Made by a program: the position numbers and the translations under genes. Of a DNA stretch of 60,345 bases, positions 18,249 through 27,817 are shown one piece after another. Position 1 is the stretch's first letter; every line of letters begins with the position of its first letter. Source of the DNA: Flavobacteriales bacterium (GTDB lineage: Bacteria; Bacteroidota; Bacteroidia; Flavobacteriales_C; GCA-002722245); NCBI GenBank assembly GCA_029251005.1, contig JAQXEE010000109.1, positions 1-60,345 on the forward strand, in the 5' to 3' direction. The notes under the pieces are model-generated. The model was not told where the DNA came from. It searched no databases and saw only the letters and a list, made by a program, of their open reading frames with translations.

Positions 18249-20810
18249 CTAATCTATTTTATCTTCTTCGTCTAATTCCTCTTCTTCATCCCAAGTAATT
18301 GTTGTAATAACTTTAGTAGGCCCATTATTTAAATCCTCTAAATCTTTCTTTTCTTTATCCTTTTTAACTTTAAACACATTAATAAGATCGTCTTTTAAAA
18401 CTTGCTTAATTTCTTTTCCTTCTTTCTTCCATGCATCTGAAATACTTTTTCTTTTTGTCTTTACATCATAACTAAATTTCGGTTCCTCTACAGTTCCTTT
18501 CATCCGAAGTGGAACTGTAGCCGTTTTATCATTATTTTCAGTAACACCAAATTCCTCCTCTATTTGATTCTTTCTATTCGCTTTGAATATTTCATTATGC
18601 TTGACTTTTATTAAGTAATCAATATCTTGATTAAAAGAATGTGACCCTTGAACATCTAAATTAATCTCATTCGACCGAATTGCCATTTCAGGAATATAGA
18701 TAGTTCCATTATTTATATCAATATTATTTTCAATCGTAGAAAACTTTAAATGCTTTAAATCAAAATTGAGTTTAAATTCTTTGTTCAGGAAATCGGCTAA
18801 CTCAATCATTGGTTCAAAATCGACTAATTCTCCATTTACGATTCTTAATTTCGATTCTGTATATATTTTATCTTGAATAATATTTAAAGCTTTGTCAGCT
18901 TCTGCAACTAAATATGCTGAAATCGATATTTTACCTTTAACATGCTTGGCAAGCAATGCATCTTGTCCAAAATTCTCAAATTGGACAAAAGCCTTTTTTG
19001 CATCTATATCAACCAAATCGGACTTACATTTAAAAATCACATTCTTACTGTTCTTTGCCGTTATACTTCCATCTATATTTGCTTTACCAGAACAAGTATT
19101 CATGCCGAAGTTAGAAAAAGATAAAACATTGTTACTTAAATTAACGTGGCCTTTAAGGTCTTTCGAATTAAATTTTCTAAAACTAAAGGAACCTAACTCT
19201 AAGTAAGAAGACAAATTAATGTTTGATGGTAATTCAAACTCATAGTTTTCAGTTGACTCAATAGAATCTAATCTTTCCGTAATGAAGTCTTCCAAAACCA
19301 ACTGGTCAATTTTTAAAGTTGATTTAATATATAAATCCTTTTCTAAGAATACAGTATTTAAAAATTGTTCAATCGTTCCACTCATCTCAAAATGACTATC
19401 TCCTATCCTACCGTTAAATTCTTTAACCTTTACATTATTATTTGCCAATATAATCTCCGACTGTTCAACTATTATAGGGAAATCAAATTGATTTGGCTGC
19501 ACTAAAGCCTCTACTACATAAACAGAACCTATTAATTTTAAGGAATTCAGATTGCGTTGATTTGGCTTTGTAAAAACATCTATTAATCTGCCCTCTAGTT
19601 CAACATCAACCTTTGATTTGCCTTTTAAGGCCTTGAAAGAATCTTTGAGTGAAATATCATGCAAATCTTCAAGGTTTAATTCAGAAAATAAATGAATTTT
19701 AAAATATGGATTTTCCAAGTTTTTTAAAACCCCATCTCCAGTTAATTGAATAAGGTCATTGTATACTAAACTATAGCTACTAACTGAGATCAAAGCTGTT
19801 TGTATATTTGAAATATTTGATTGGCTAATCTTTCCTTTAATATCAACTTTCGTAAGTCCATTAGAGCTTATTTTGTAACTTCCATTATTTATTACAAAGT
19901 CTCCTGTCAACTCAGAATCACCTTTTTTACTACTAATCAAACGCAAGTTTGATGAAATATTTCCAGATGCAGAATTAAACTCCGTTGGCCTCATTTTTTC
20001 AGGCAAAACCTTTAATAATTTCTTAATACTTAAGGAGTGATTGCTAATCAAAATATCCCAATTTGTTTTCTTTGAATTAACTACTCCTGCAATAGTTGAC
20101 TTGGCGTTAAGTAAGTCCCCCTCAAAATCAAAATCAACTTTCCCATCTATAATCGACAAACCAAATTGTCCGGACAATTCAATTTCATCTCCAATCTTAA
20201 AGTCTCCATCTTGGATAATCGGGACACTTCCATCAAAAATAAAGCGTCCTATTATGGAATCCTGCAATGAAGATGGCTGTAGATTACCTTGATTAAGATT
20301 AATTTGATACTTCGACGCTAATTTAAGATCCTGATACTGAATGTTGACATTGTTAAAAACGATATTCTCTATTTTAAAATTCACACTCCCAGCCGAAGAT
20401 GAATCAGACGACTCTTTTAGAATGTTATAATTTGGGTCGCCTTTTTCATTAAAAATCACATTTACCACTCCATTATCAAGTATGATTTCCTGTATATTAA
20501 ATTCTCCACTTAATAAAGGGAGTATATCAAAAACTAAGTGAAGCTTTTTTAATTTTATAAAAGGCTGATCTTCTTCTTTAAAACTATACGTTTCAACATT
20601 TACTAAATCAACGGAAATATTAGGGAAACTTGAAAATAATTTGTATTCTATTTCTGATACATTCACAGGTCGAGAAAGTTTATTCCCAATCTCTTCGGTA
20701 ACATATCTCATCAATTTATCCTCATACTGAGTTCCAATAATTATCACACCACTTACCAATAAAGTGATCACAATTAAAAAACTAAGTAAGATACGTTTGA
20801 GCAATTTCAT
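18249..20810 (-). CDS. AsmA-like inner-membrane anchored protein
   Basis: This 853-residue protein has one N-terminal membrane span (residues about 7-27) and a long beta-rich body typical of the AsmA/TamB bridge-like group. The start region with LSRPVNVSEIEYKLFSSFPNISVDL matches the N-terminal AsmA domain, and GDPNYNILKES is the usual following segment. The C-terminal AsmA_2-like part (about 560-770) has the G-x-x-D-I-x-x-G-x-I-x-I-P-like pattern (NNIDINNGTIYIPEMAIRS). The end is a charged tail rich in Lys, Glu and Asp. Such proteins span the periplasm and are linked with lipid transport or outer-membrane upkeep. The gene overlaps its operon with the sensor kinase behind it, one base apart. 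Confidence 0.8.
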   Translation of the reverse strand: MKLLKRILLSFLIVITLLVSGVIIIGTQYEDKLMRYVTEEIGNKLSRPVNVSEIEYKLFSSFPNISVDLVNVETYSFKEEDQPFIKLKKLHLVFDILPLLSGEFNIQEIILDNGVVNVIFNEKGDPNYNILKESSDSSSAGSVNFKIENIVFNNVNIQYQDLKLASKYQINLNQGNLQPSSLQDSIIGRFIFDGSVPIIQDGDFKIGDEIELSGQFGLSIIDGKVDFDFEGDLLNAKSTIAGVVNSKKTNWDILISNHSLSIKKLLKVLPEKMRPTEFNSASGNISSNLRLISSKKGDSELTGDFVINNGSYKISSNGLTKVDIKGKISQSNISNIQTALISVSSYSLVYNDLIQLTGDGVLKNLENPYFKIHLFSELNLEDLHDISLKDSFKALKGKSKVDVELEGRLIDVFTKPNQRNLNSLKLIGSVYVVEALVQPNQFDFPIIVEQSEIILANNNVKVKEFNGRIGDSHFEMSGTIEQFLNTVFLEKDLYIKSTLKIDQLVLEDFITERLDSIESTENYEFELPSNINLSSYLELGSFSFRKFNSKDLKGHVNLSNNVLSFSNFGMNTCSGKANIDGSITAKNSKNVIFKCKSDLVDIDAKKAFVQFENFGQDALLAKHVKGKISISAYLVAEADKALNIIQDKIYTESKLRIVNGELVDFEPMIELADFLNKEFKLNFDLKHLKFSTIENNIDINNGTIYIPEMAIRSNEINLDVQGSHSFNQDIDYLIKVKHNEIFKANRKNQIEEEFGVTENNDKTATVPLRMKGTVEEPKFSYDVKTKRKSISDAWKKEGKEIKQVLKDDLINVFKVKKDKEKKDLEDLNNGPTKVITTITWDEEEELDEEDKID

Positions 20811-21087
20811 GAATTAAAGCCAAATTATAATTTATCTAGTTGTCTTTTAGTGAAACAACTACTTGTTTTTCAATATTCAATGTTCATACCTAAAAATCCT
20901 TTTAAATAATTCAAGCTAAACAAAAACGACAATAATTTTAAATTATTTTAACCAGCTGAAAAACAGTTAAGTAAAACAATAAAAAATAAGTTGCAAATCC
21001 TTATTTAGATGACCGCATATTTTTTTCGAATAATTATCCAACAAAAAATATGTTTTAACCGTAACTTAAAAAAAAATAAGTGGCCAA

Positions 21088-22536
21088 ATGTTAAAACAAT
21101 CTTTACAGCAAAAGCTCTTTCAAAAGCTATCACCGCAACAAATTCAATTGATGAAGTTGTTACAAGTACCAACTGTTGCACTAGAGCAAAGAATCAAGGA
21201 AGAATTAGAAAGCAATCCTGCCCTAGAAGAAGGTTCAGAAATAGACACAAGGGAGCAAGAAGAATATCCAGAAGATTATAATGAAGAGAATAAACGAGAT
21301 GATTTTGATTTATCTCAATATATTTCTGACGATGAAGTTCCTTCATACAAAACTTCAGTAAGAAATTCTGGAGCTGATGTTGAAGACAAATCAATGCCTT
21401 TATCTATGGGCAAATCATTTCATGAGGTTTTAATTGCACAATTAGGTTTATTAAAATTAAGTGAAGATGATCGCACTGTAGCAGAGCATTTGATCGGTAA
21501 TCTAGATGATGCTGGTTATTTAAGACGTGAATTGGAGGCAATAGTGGACGACTTAGCTTTCTATCAAAACATCTCTACAACGGAAGAAAGACTAGAAGGT
21601 TTACTTAAGCAAGTTCAAGGAATGGAGCCTGCAGGAGTTGGTGCAAGAAACTTACAGGAATGTTTAATGCTTCAAATTAAAAGAAAAAAAAGATCTGATC
21701 TAAACGTTTATTTGGCAGGTAAAATTCTGGAAAAAACTTTTGATGAATTTACAAAGAAACATTATCAAAAAATCATCAAAAAATTCGAGGTCACGGAGGA
21801 CGAGTTAAAATTAGCTTTAGAGGAAATTTTAAAGCTTAACCCAAAACCGGGCGGGTCAATGAATGAAACCCAAAGAATTGCTCAAACGGTCGTTCCTGAT
21901 TTTCACCTAAACATTGAAGACGGTGAATTACAACTTTCTTTAAATAGCAGAAATGCTCCTGAATTAAAAGTAAGTAGAGAGTATAAAGAACTACTTAAAG
22001 GATATCAGGCAAACCAAGGGAAGGCATCTAAATCACAAAAAGATACAGTAATGTTTGTTAGACAGAAATTAGATTCTGCCAAGTGGTTTATAGATGCAAT
22101 TGTACAACGCCAAAACACTTTACTTAACACCATGCAAACGATTTTAAATCTTCAAAATGATTATTTTTTAACTGGCGACGAGACAAAAATAAGACCTATG
22201 ATTCTGAAAGATATAGCGGATAAAATAGAAATGGACATATCAACTGTTTCAAGAGTAGCGAATAGTAAATACATCCAAACTCCTTACGGAACTTTCCTCT
22301 TAAAAACTTTTTTTTCGGAAAGTATGCAAAACGATAAAGGAGAAGAAGTCAGTACGAGGGAAATTAAGAAGATACTCCAAGACACTGTTGAAACTGAAGA
22401 AAAGAAAAAACCATACACAGATGAAAAACTTGCCGCTATTTTAAAAGAAAAAGGATATCCAATTGCCAGGAGAACAGTTGCTAAATATAGAGAGCAACTA
22501 AGCATTCCGGTTGGAAGACTAAGAAAAGAAATATAA
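21088..22536 (+). CDS. rpoN: RNA polymerase sigma-54 factor
   Basis: Sigma-54 (482 residues) directs RNA polymerase to -24/-12 promoters that need AAA+ activators. Region I is glutamine/leucine-rich (LSPQQIQLMKLLQVPTVALE), followed by an acidic region II (about 50-100), the core-binding part with KQVQGMEPAGVGARNLQECL, the helix-turn-helix segment DISTVSRVANSKYIQTPYG, and the RpoN box ARRTVAKYRE near residue 465. All parts appear intact. No sigma-54 activator gene is visible in the window. The 277-base spacer before it has no clear promoter of the TAnnTTTG type. Confidence 0.96.
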   Translation: MLKQSLQQKLFQKLSPQQIQLMKLLQVPTVALEQRIKEELESNPALEEGSEIDTREQEEYPEDYNEENKRDDFDLSQYISDDEVPSYKTSVRNSGADVEDKSMPLSMGKSFHEVLIAQLGLLKLSEDDRTVAEHLIGNLDDAGYLRRELEAIVDDLAFYQNISTTEERLEGLLKQVQGMEPAGVGARNLQECLMLQIKRKKRSDLNVYLAGKILEKTFDEFTKKHYQKIIKKFEVTEDELKLALEEILKLNPKPGGSMNETQRIAQTVVPDFHLNIEDGELQLSLNSRNAPELKVSREYKELLKGYQANQGKASKSQKDTVMFVRQKLDSAKWFIDAIVQRQNTLLNTMQTILNLQNDYFLTGDETKIRPMILKDIADKIEMDISTVSRVANSKYIQTPYGTFLLKTFFSESMQNDKGEEVSTREIKKILQDTVETEEKKKPYTDEKLAAILKEKGYPIARRTVAKYREQLSIPVGRLRKEI

Positions 22537-22616
22537 CATTAAACTCATTGAATTGAATGAATTTTCTTTTAAATCAAAGTGTTTTCATAATTTCACCAAA
22601 TCCCTAAAATTAAGTC

Positions 22617-23261
22617 TTGGAGTCTTTCAGTAATAAACTTGCGATTTTCACCTCATATGTTTTTCACCCTTTATTCATGCCAATAAACGGGTTGCTAATC
22701 GCTTACTTTTGGGGAAGAATACCAGGGTTCAATACTTTTTCAACTGCACCAGATAAAAACAATGCCTTCTTAACATTAATTTCAGTTTTTATCGCAACTG
22801 GAATTATGCCCGTTATTATTTCAATAATTCTCAAAAAGATAAAACTTATTTCTAGCTTACACATGCCAAAAAAAGAGGAACGTATGCTTCCCTTTTTACT
22901 AACCGGTACATTATATTACGGGGTGATTTATTTACTCTCTTCCAAATGGAAAATTCCACTCGACCCATTGATTTACAAGTTTATGTTTGGTGCCACCTTG
23001 GCTATTATAATTGGTATGTTAATCACTCTTAATTGGAAAATTAGTGTTCACATGATTGGAATTGGAGGTGTCGTAGGCATCGTTACTGTTATATCCAAAA
23101 CAGGACCTGATGTACTCTTGTACTTGTTAAATGTTTTAATCATAATTGCAGGTTTGATTGGGTTTGGAAGATTGCAATTAAAAGCTCATTCCTTCAATCA
23201 GGTAATTGCAGGATTTTTACTTGGGTTTAGCTGTGAAATTCTTATTCTTTTAATTCGCTAA
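22617..23261 (+). CDS. PAP2-like polytopic membrane protein
   Basis: This protein of about 214 residues has six hydrophobic spans. The stretch KAHSFNQVIAGFLLGF near the end resembles motif 3 of PAP2 phosphatases (S-x-x-H-x-x-x-Q-v-x-x-G), but the upstream K-x6-R-P and S-G-H motifs are not clear, so enzyme activity is uncertain. The likely start is TTG at 22617, since an in-frame stop lies six bases before it; the first ATG (22678) would remove part of the first span (FHPLFMPI). Its 3' end overlaps the convergent outer-membrane protein gene by 12 bases. Confidence 0.65.
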   Translation: MESFSNKLAIFTSYVFHPLFMPINGLLIAYFWGRIPGFNTFSTAPDKNNAFLTLISVFIATGIMPVIISIILKKIKLISSLHMPKKEERMLPFLLTGTLYYGVIYLLSSKWKIPLDPLIYKFMFGATLAIIIGMLITLNWKISVHMIGIGGVVGIVTVISKTGPDVLLYLLNVLIIIAGLIGFGRLQLKAHSFNQVIAGFLLGFSCEILILLIR

Positions 23262-23909
23262 AAAAGATATTCCAAAAGATATTTGGTTAATCCCAGGCTG
23301 TTTAGAAGCTCGAATTAATGAGTTAAACCCGTAATAAGTATAAAAGTTGATTAGACCATATCCTACTCTTAAAGAAACTCCGTATTTTAAATCTTCCAAA
23401 ATATTAATATTTTTTCGTTCGAAGGTTGTTCCGGTATTTTCATCAAGGGTATATTTTGAATTTACTAAATATCCAATTTTTGTACCTAAATATACCCTAA
23501 ACGGTATTTTTGTTTGAGTTCTAAACCTTAACTCCAATGGAACCTCTAAATAATGAGAAGTTAGTTGATTTATAGCATATACTCCATGTAATGCTTTTAA
23601 ACCAAGAGATCTTATTGAACTCCCTTTAAAAGATCTTTTAAAATCGACGTTAGAATTGATGTTGGCAAAATCATACCCCAAGCCATAAAAACACGAATAC
23701 CTAGACTTACTTAAAACAATATCCTTTCCCCAACTTGTTGAAAAACCTAAAGAAAAAGAAGAATTAATAACGCCAGGAGTGTTTACCCAGCTAGGCGTGT
23801 ACAAATCAAAAATTAATCGATCAGACTTGAAATACTCACCAGCGTGTGTAGCGAATACAGTAAAAAAAAGGACAAGTCCAATAGTATGTTTTTGACAAAA
23901 GAATTTCAT
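23250..23909 (-). CDS. secreted or outer-membrane beta-barrel-like protein of unknown function
   Basis: The probable product is 219 residues from the ATG at 23909, which opens a signal peptide (MKFFCQKHTIGLVLFFTVFA, cut near THAGE). A longer frame to 23972 is possible but would run into the ferritin terminator and bury the signal. The mature part has many alternating strands with aromatic residues (SRYSCFYGLGYDF, HYLEVPLELRFRT, FRVYLGTKIGYLV, SLRVGYGLINFYTYYGF) and ends in ISFGISFLAN, a terminal strand like those of outer-membrane barrels. This is similar in style to PorT or outer-membrane beta-barrel families of Bacteroidota. The function is not known. Confidence 0.65.
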   Translation of the reverse strand: MKFFCQKHTIGLVLFFTVFATHAGEYFKSDRLIFDLYTPSWVNTPGVINSSFSLGFSTSWGKDIVLSKSRYSCFYGLGYDFANINSNVDFKRSFKGSSIRSLGLKALHGVYAINQLTSHYLEVPLELRFRTQTKIPFRVYLGTKIGYLVNSKYTLDENTGTTFERKNINILEDLKYGVSLRVGYGLINFYTYYGFNSLIRASKQPGINQISFGISFLAN

Positions 23910-23957
23910 TGTGCACAAAATGAAAGATAACCAATTATTCACAATCAATAGTGAAAC

Positions 23958-23988
23958 AAAAAAAGCCTGCACAAAGCAGACTTTTTTT
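23958..23988 (-). terminator. terminator after ferritin gene
   Basis: AAAAAAAGCCTGC (23958-23970) pairs, with one mismatch, to GCAGACTTTTTTT (23976-23988). On the minus strand it ends with a T run 20 bases after the ferritin stop. Confidence 0.75.
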
Positions 23989-24007
23989 GTTAATATGCTT
24001 TAAAGTG

Positions 24008-24529
24008 TTATTTTCCAGCGTCTGGAACTGAAACGCTTCCTCCAATTAAATTTTCTAAGTCTCTATCAAAAAGGTATAAACCTCCTTTTTCTGAACCAGT
24101 CAATTTGATTCTGTCTAAAATACCTCTAGCTGTCGCTTCCTCTTCAATTTGCTCACTTACGTACCACTGCATAAAATTATGAGTAGTGTAATCTTGCTCT
24201 TGAAGACAGACATGAACAACGTTGTTAACTTTAGCAGTAATATTTAACTCGTGAGATAATAAACTCTCAAAAACATTAGTTAGAGATTGAAATTCAGTAG
24301 GGGGCTCTGAAATTGAAGGGATTTTCGCAACCCCGCCTCTTTCATTAACATATTTAATTAATCTAAGCATATGTTCCCTCTCTTCATCTGCTTGACGATA
24401 TAAAAAAGACGACGTACCTACATAGCCTTGATTTTCAGCCCAAGAAGCCATTGATAGGTAGAACTGAGAGGATTCTCCCTCCGCTAATATTTGTTTGTTT
24501 AATGAGTCTTCAACTTTAGATGATACCAT
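24008..24529 (-). CDS. ftnA: ferritin (FtnA type)
   Basis: A 173-residue non-haem ferritin. Ferroxidase-site residues can be seen in the first helix (LAEGESSQFYLSMASWAE), the second helix (FLYRQADEEREHMLRLIKYV, with E-E-x-x-H) and the later helices (LQEQDYTTHNFMQWYVSEQIEEEA). It would store iron in 24-subunit shells in the cytoplasm. It is transcribed alone, with its own terminator; no Fur-like site was recognised in the 75-base spacer upstream. Confidence 0.93.
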   Translation of the reverse strand: MVSSKVEDSLNKQILAEGESSQFYLSMASWAENQGYVGTSSFLYRQADEEREHMLRLIKYVNERGGVAKIPSISEPPTEFQSLTNVFESLLSHELNITAKVNNVVHVCLQEQDYTTHNFMQWYVSEQIEEEATARGILDRIKLTGSEKGGLYLFDRDLENLIGGSVSVPDAGK

Positions 24530-24604
24530 GATATAAAACTTTTTCTACATAAGTTAATAACTAAAATCGTTAGTAGCAATAGGTTTGAATTATTTAGAAA
24601 CTTT

Positions 24605-25279
24605 CTAAGATAATTTCCCCTCTAAAACAATCACAATTTCTCCTTTAGGTGGGGTCTTTTCAAAATACTTTTGAACTTCTGTCACAGTTCCCCTATGAAA
24701 TGTTTCAAACATTTTAGTTAATTCTCTAACTACGCAAATTTGTCTTTCTTCACCAAGAAATTCTGCGATCTGCTGAAGTGTTTTTATTAGTCGATGTGGA
24801 GATTCGTAAAAAACAATAGTACATGGCAACTCTGCTAAAAACTTTAAACGAGTTTGACGTCCCTTTTTGTGCGGCAAAAAACCTTCAAAAAAAAACTTAT
24901 CACAAGGCAAGCCACTACCTACTAAGGCAGGCACAAATGCTGTAGCACCTGGCAATGTTTCAATCTCAACGCCAGCTTTTAAGCATTCCCTCACAAGTAG
25001 AAATCCAGGATCCGATATTCCAGGAGTACCGGCATCGGAGACTAAGCCTACATTTTCTCCTGCTTGAATTTTTTCGATAATAGAATTCGTCGACTTATGC
25101 TCATTATGAGAATGATGCGCCCACATTTTCTTTTCAATGCTCAAATGCTTTAAAAGCTTCCCTGTTTGACGAGTATCCTCAACCAATAAAACATCAACCG
25201 ACTTTATGGTCTCAATTGCTCTTAATGTTATGTCTCCCAAGTTTCCAATCGGAGTGGGGATTAATACCAATTTACTCAT
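24605..25279 (-). CDS. rsmI: 16S rRNA 2'-O-ribose C1402 methyltransferase RsmI
   Basis: RsmI uses S-adenosylmethionine to methylate C1402 in the decoding centre. The motifs LVLIPTPIGNLGDITLRAIE, LVEDTRQTGKLL, VGLVSDAGTPGISDPG, LPGATAFVPALVGSGL and FFEGFLPHKKGRQ are all present. I choose the ATG at 25279 because MSKLVLIPTPIGNLG matches the family start; a second in-frame ATG lies at 25285. TAAATTTG sits just upstream at 25290-25283, fitting the -7 consensus, but so near to the start that the transcript would be almost leaderless, and no -33 box is present. The gene diverges from a DUF5686 protein. Confidence 0.95.
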   Translation of the reverse strand: MSKLVLIPTPIGNLGDITLRAIETIKSVDVLLVEDTRQTGKLLKHLSIEKKMWAHHSHNEHKSTNSIIEKIQAGENVGLVSDAGTPGISDPGFLLVRECLKAGVEIETLPGATAFVPALVGSGLPCDKFFFEGFLPHKKGRQTRLKFLAELPCTIVFYESPHRLIKTLQQIAEFLGEERQICVVRELTKMFETFHRGTVTEVQKYFEKTPPKGEIVIVLEGKLS

Positions 25280-25355
25280 GGTCAAATTTACCTTTTATTT
25301 TGAACAGATGTACAATAAGTTTTTATGATGCTTAATGAATGGTTATTTTTACTGT

Positions 25356-27803
25356 ATGAAAAGATTCATATCTTTTTTTATTTTACTTATTTCTACACAA
25401 TGCATTGCGCAGCAAGTTTCAGGTTTCATAGTAGATGAGGAGAATTCACCTATTCCATTTGTTTCTATTCATATCCAAAACTCATCAAACGGAACGATAG
25501 CAAATAGTAAAGGTTATTTTTCGATTGAAGCTCAAAACACAAACGATACTTTAGTCTTTTCTTACATTGGCTACAAGTTGGCAAAACTTGCTATCGAAGA
25601 GTTTTTAAATCAAAAAACAATCACTCTAAAAAAAGGCATAGAGTTAGATGAAGTGGTTATTAAATCCGATAATAACTTTGCAAAAACGATTATTAAAAAC
25701 ATCCAAAGGAATCGAAAAAAAAACGACCTACATCAACTTAATTTCACAACCAAACTCTACGTTAAATCTTCACTTGAAAAAAGTACAGGAATAAATAATG
25801 AATATAAAAGCACTTTGAATTTTTTAGAAAAATACAGTGAAGTACAACATTACAATAATACATGGAAAGAAACTAAGATTGGAATTAACGATTTAGTAAA
25901 AAGAAAAACTATCTCAAATTTGTTTAACAATCCGTGGAATCAAAGGAAAATGAAAATTCAAAAAAACGTAATGACGAATCCAAATTTGTTCTATTATGAT
26001 ATTTCAGATGGAGATTTTAATTTTTACAAATCATTGATTTACATTCCTAAACTAGGACAAACTCCCTTTGTCTCCCCTATTGGAGCTATAGCATTTACCA
26101 CATATAACTATGAATACAAAGGTAGTTTTTACGAAAATGATGAAATCATACATATTATTTCTGTTCGACCAAAAAGGCTTTATGGAGCTGTTTTTATAGG
26201 TACTCTTTATATTCAAGAAAGTAATTGGGCGCTAAAGTCATTAAAACTCACGTTAAATAAATTTTCACTTCGTAAATATGAACAATTTAGTTTATCTCAA
26301 AACTATAACCAAATTGATTCAATCATGACGTTATCAAGGCAAGAGTTTTTTTACTACTATAAATCTGGAATATTTAATTTTCACGGAAGCGTCTACAGCC
26401 TATTTAACAAATATGACTTCAATTCTGAAAAAACCCTTTTAAAACGCAATTTAATACAGTTAATTGCTGATTCTTCAAGATATAAAGGTTCCACTTTTTG
26501 GGATCCTGTCCGGCCTATCAAATTAACCAAAGAAGAATTTAAATTTAAAACCAAAGCCGATAGTATTACTCAATTGCAACGATCAAATAAATACCTTGAA
26601 GCTAAGGATTCAATCAAAAATAAGACGTCTTTAGATAACCTCCTTTTCACAGGTATAGACCATTATAACTCAATGAAAATGACAAAATGGGTAATTGATC
26701 CTTTAATTAAACAATCTAAAATTTTTGGAATTGGAGGCTATAGACATGCTTTAGGGGGTAAATATATTAAACGTTTCAAAAACAATAAGGAGGTCTCCTT
26801 CCATAGTACCACTAATTATGGATTTAGAAACAATGATTTAATTGGTGATGGAGGAATTTCTTTTATATACGCACCTCTTCATTTTGGTTCTATAAGTTTA
26901 AGTACAGGTAGTAAGTATCAGATGTTAACCTTTATGCAAAATTTCGCAACAATTTTTAGCAGAAGTAATTATATAAAAAATAATTTTATTGAACTTTCCA
27001 TATTTAGAGAAATTAAAAATGGATTATTCGTAGATATTAAAAGTAAATATGCGCAAAGAAAATCGATTGATCATCTAGAACTAGCGAGTTGGAGTGACGA
27101 TTTGTTTGGTTCTGAAAATAGTCCTCAGATTTTTAATAACTACAGTGAATTAAATCTAAAACTATCTATAAGCTATACTCCATTTCAAAAGTATAACCTT
27201 GAAGAAAACAAAAAGACTATAATTGGAAGTAAATGGCCAAATTTCAACTTTAAATGGGAACAAGGAATTCCAAATGTTTTACAAACAAAAATTAAATTTC
27301 AATTACTTAAACTTGGCCTCGATCAAAGCTTTAACATCGGTACATTAGGAACTTCAAAATATAATGCTTGGTTTGGTAAATACTTAGACACATCAGAATT
27401 AGAAACCCCAAACTTTACTTTTTTTAGAGGAACAGACAACTACCTATTTTCACACCCATTATACACTTTCCAATTACTTGGAGAAACACATAAATCTATC
27501 GGAGAGTTTATTCAACTCAATTTCATACACCATTTCCATGGCGCTTTGATAAAGAAAATTCCCTTTTTGAAGAAACGTAAAATTGAAAGTGTTTTTGGCG
27601 GGGGATTACTTTATATTAATGATAACAGCTTTGCCCATTCAGAAACATTTGTTGGACTTGAAATCCCTTTCAAAATAGGAGATACCAAATTTAAACTTGG
27701 ATCATATTATGCTGTTGCATATTCAAATTACTCAACCTTATCCAATATGTTTAAGTTTGGAATAAATTTATTTAACCCTTTCTCCAACCGTTGGGCATTT
27801 TAA
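25356..27803 (+). CDS. DUF5686 family outer-membrane protein with carboxypeptidase-like regulatory domain
   Basis: The product is about 815 residues from the ATG at 25356, which begins a clean signal peptide (MKRFISFFILLISTQCIAQQ); an ATG seven codons earlier is less likely. A carboxypeptidase D regulatory-like domain covers about residues 20-100 (VSGFIVDEENSPIPFVSIHI, then the FSYIGYK motif), as in TonB-dependent receptors and related proteins. The rest matches the DUF5686 pattern, with a long C-terminal part of beta strands ending GINLFNPFSNRWAF, consistent with an outer-membrane barrel. No TonB box or plug domain is seen, so it is probably not a SusC-type receptor. The role is unknown. Confidence 0.8.
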   Translation: MKRFISFFILLISTQCIAQQVSGFIVDEENSPIPFVSIHIQNSSNGTIANSKGYFSIEAQNTNDTLVFSYIGYKLAKLAIEEFLNQKTITLKKGIELDEVVIKSDNNFAKTIIKNIQRNRKKNDLHQLNFTTKLYVKSSLEKSTGINNEYKSTLNFLEKYSEVQHYNNTWKETKIGINDLVKRKTISNLFNNPWNQRKMKIQKNVMTNPNLFYYDISDGDFNFYKSLIYIPKLGQTPFVSPIGAIAFTTYNYEYKGSFYENDEIIHIISVRPKRLYGAVFIGTLYIQESNWALKSLKLTLNKFSLRKYEQFSLSQNYNQIDSIMTLSRQEFFYYYKSGIFNFHGSVYSLFNKYDFNSEKTLLKRNLIQLIADSSRYKGSTFWDPVRPIKLTKEEFKFKTKADSITQLQRSNKYLEAKDSIKNKTSLDNLLFTGIDHYNSMKMTKWVIDPLIKQSKIFGIGGYRHALGGKYIKRFKNNKEVSFHSTTNYGFRNNDLIGDGGISFIYAPLHFGSISLSTGSKYQMLTFMQNFATIFSRSNYIKNNFIELSIFREIKNGLFVDIKSKYAQRKSIDHLELASWSDDLFGSENSPQIFNNYSELNLKLSISYTPFQKYNLEENKKTIIGSKWPNFNFKWEQGIPNVLQTKIKFQLLKLGLDQSFNIGTLGTSKYNAWFGKYLDTSELETPNFTFFRGTDNYLFSHPLYTFQLLGETHKSIGEFIQLNFIHHFHGALIKKIPFLKKRKIESVFGGGLLYINDNSFAHSETFVGLEIPFKIGDTKFKLGSYYAVAYSNYSTLSNMFKFGINLFNPFSNRWAF

Positions 27804-27817
27804 TTACTTAAATTTAC

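Noticed and set aside
21009-21281. Open frame starting before rpoN and overlapping it in another frame
   Set aside because: The overlap with the clear sigma-54 N-terminus and its odd composition show that it is a shadow.
23910-23972. Longer start for the outer-membrane protein gene
   Set aside because: It would put residues before a good signal peptide and lie in the ferritin terminator.
24530-24604. Iron-responsive operator before ferritin
   Set aside because: No Fur-box-like dyad (GATAATGATwATCATTATC type) was seen in the spacer.
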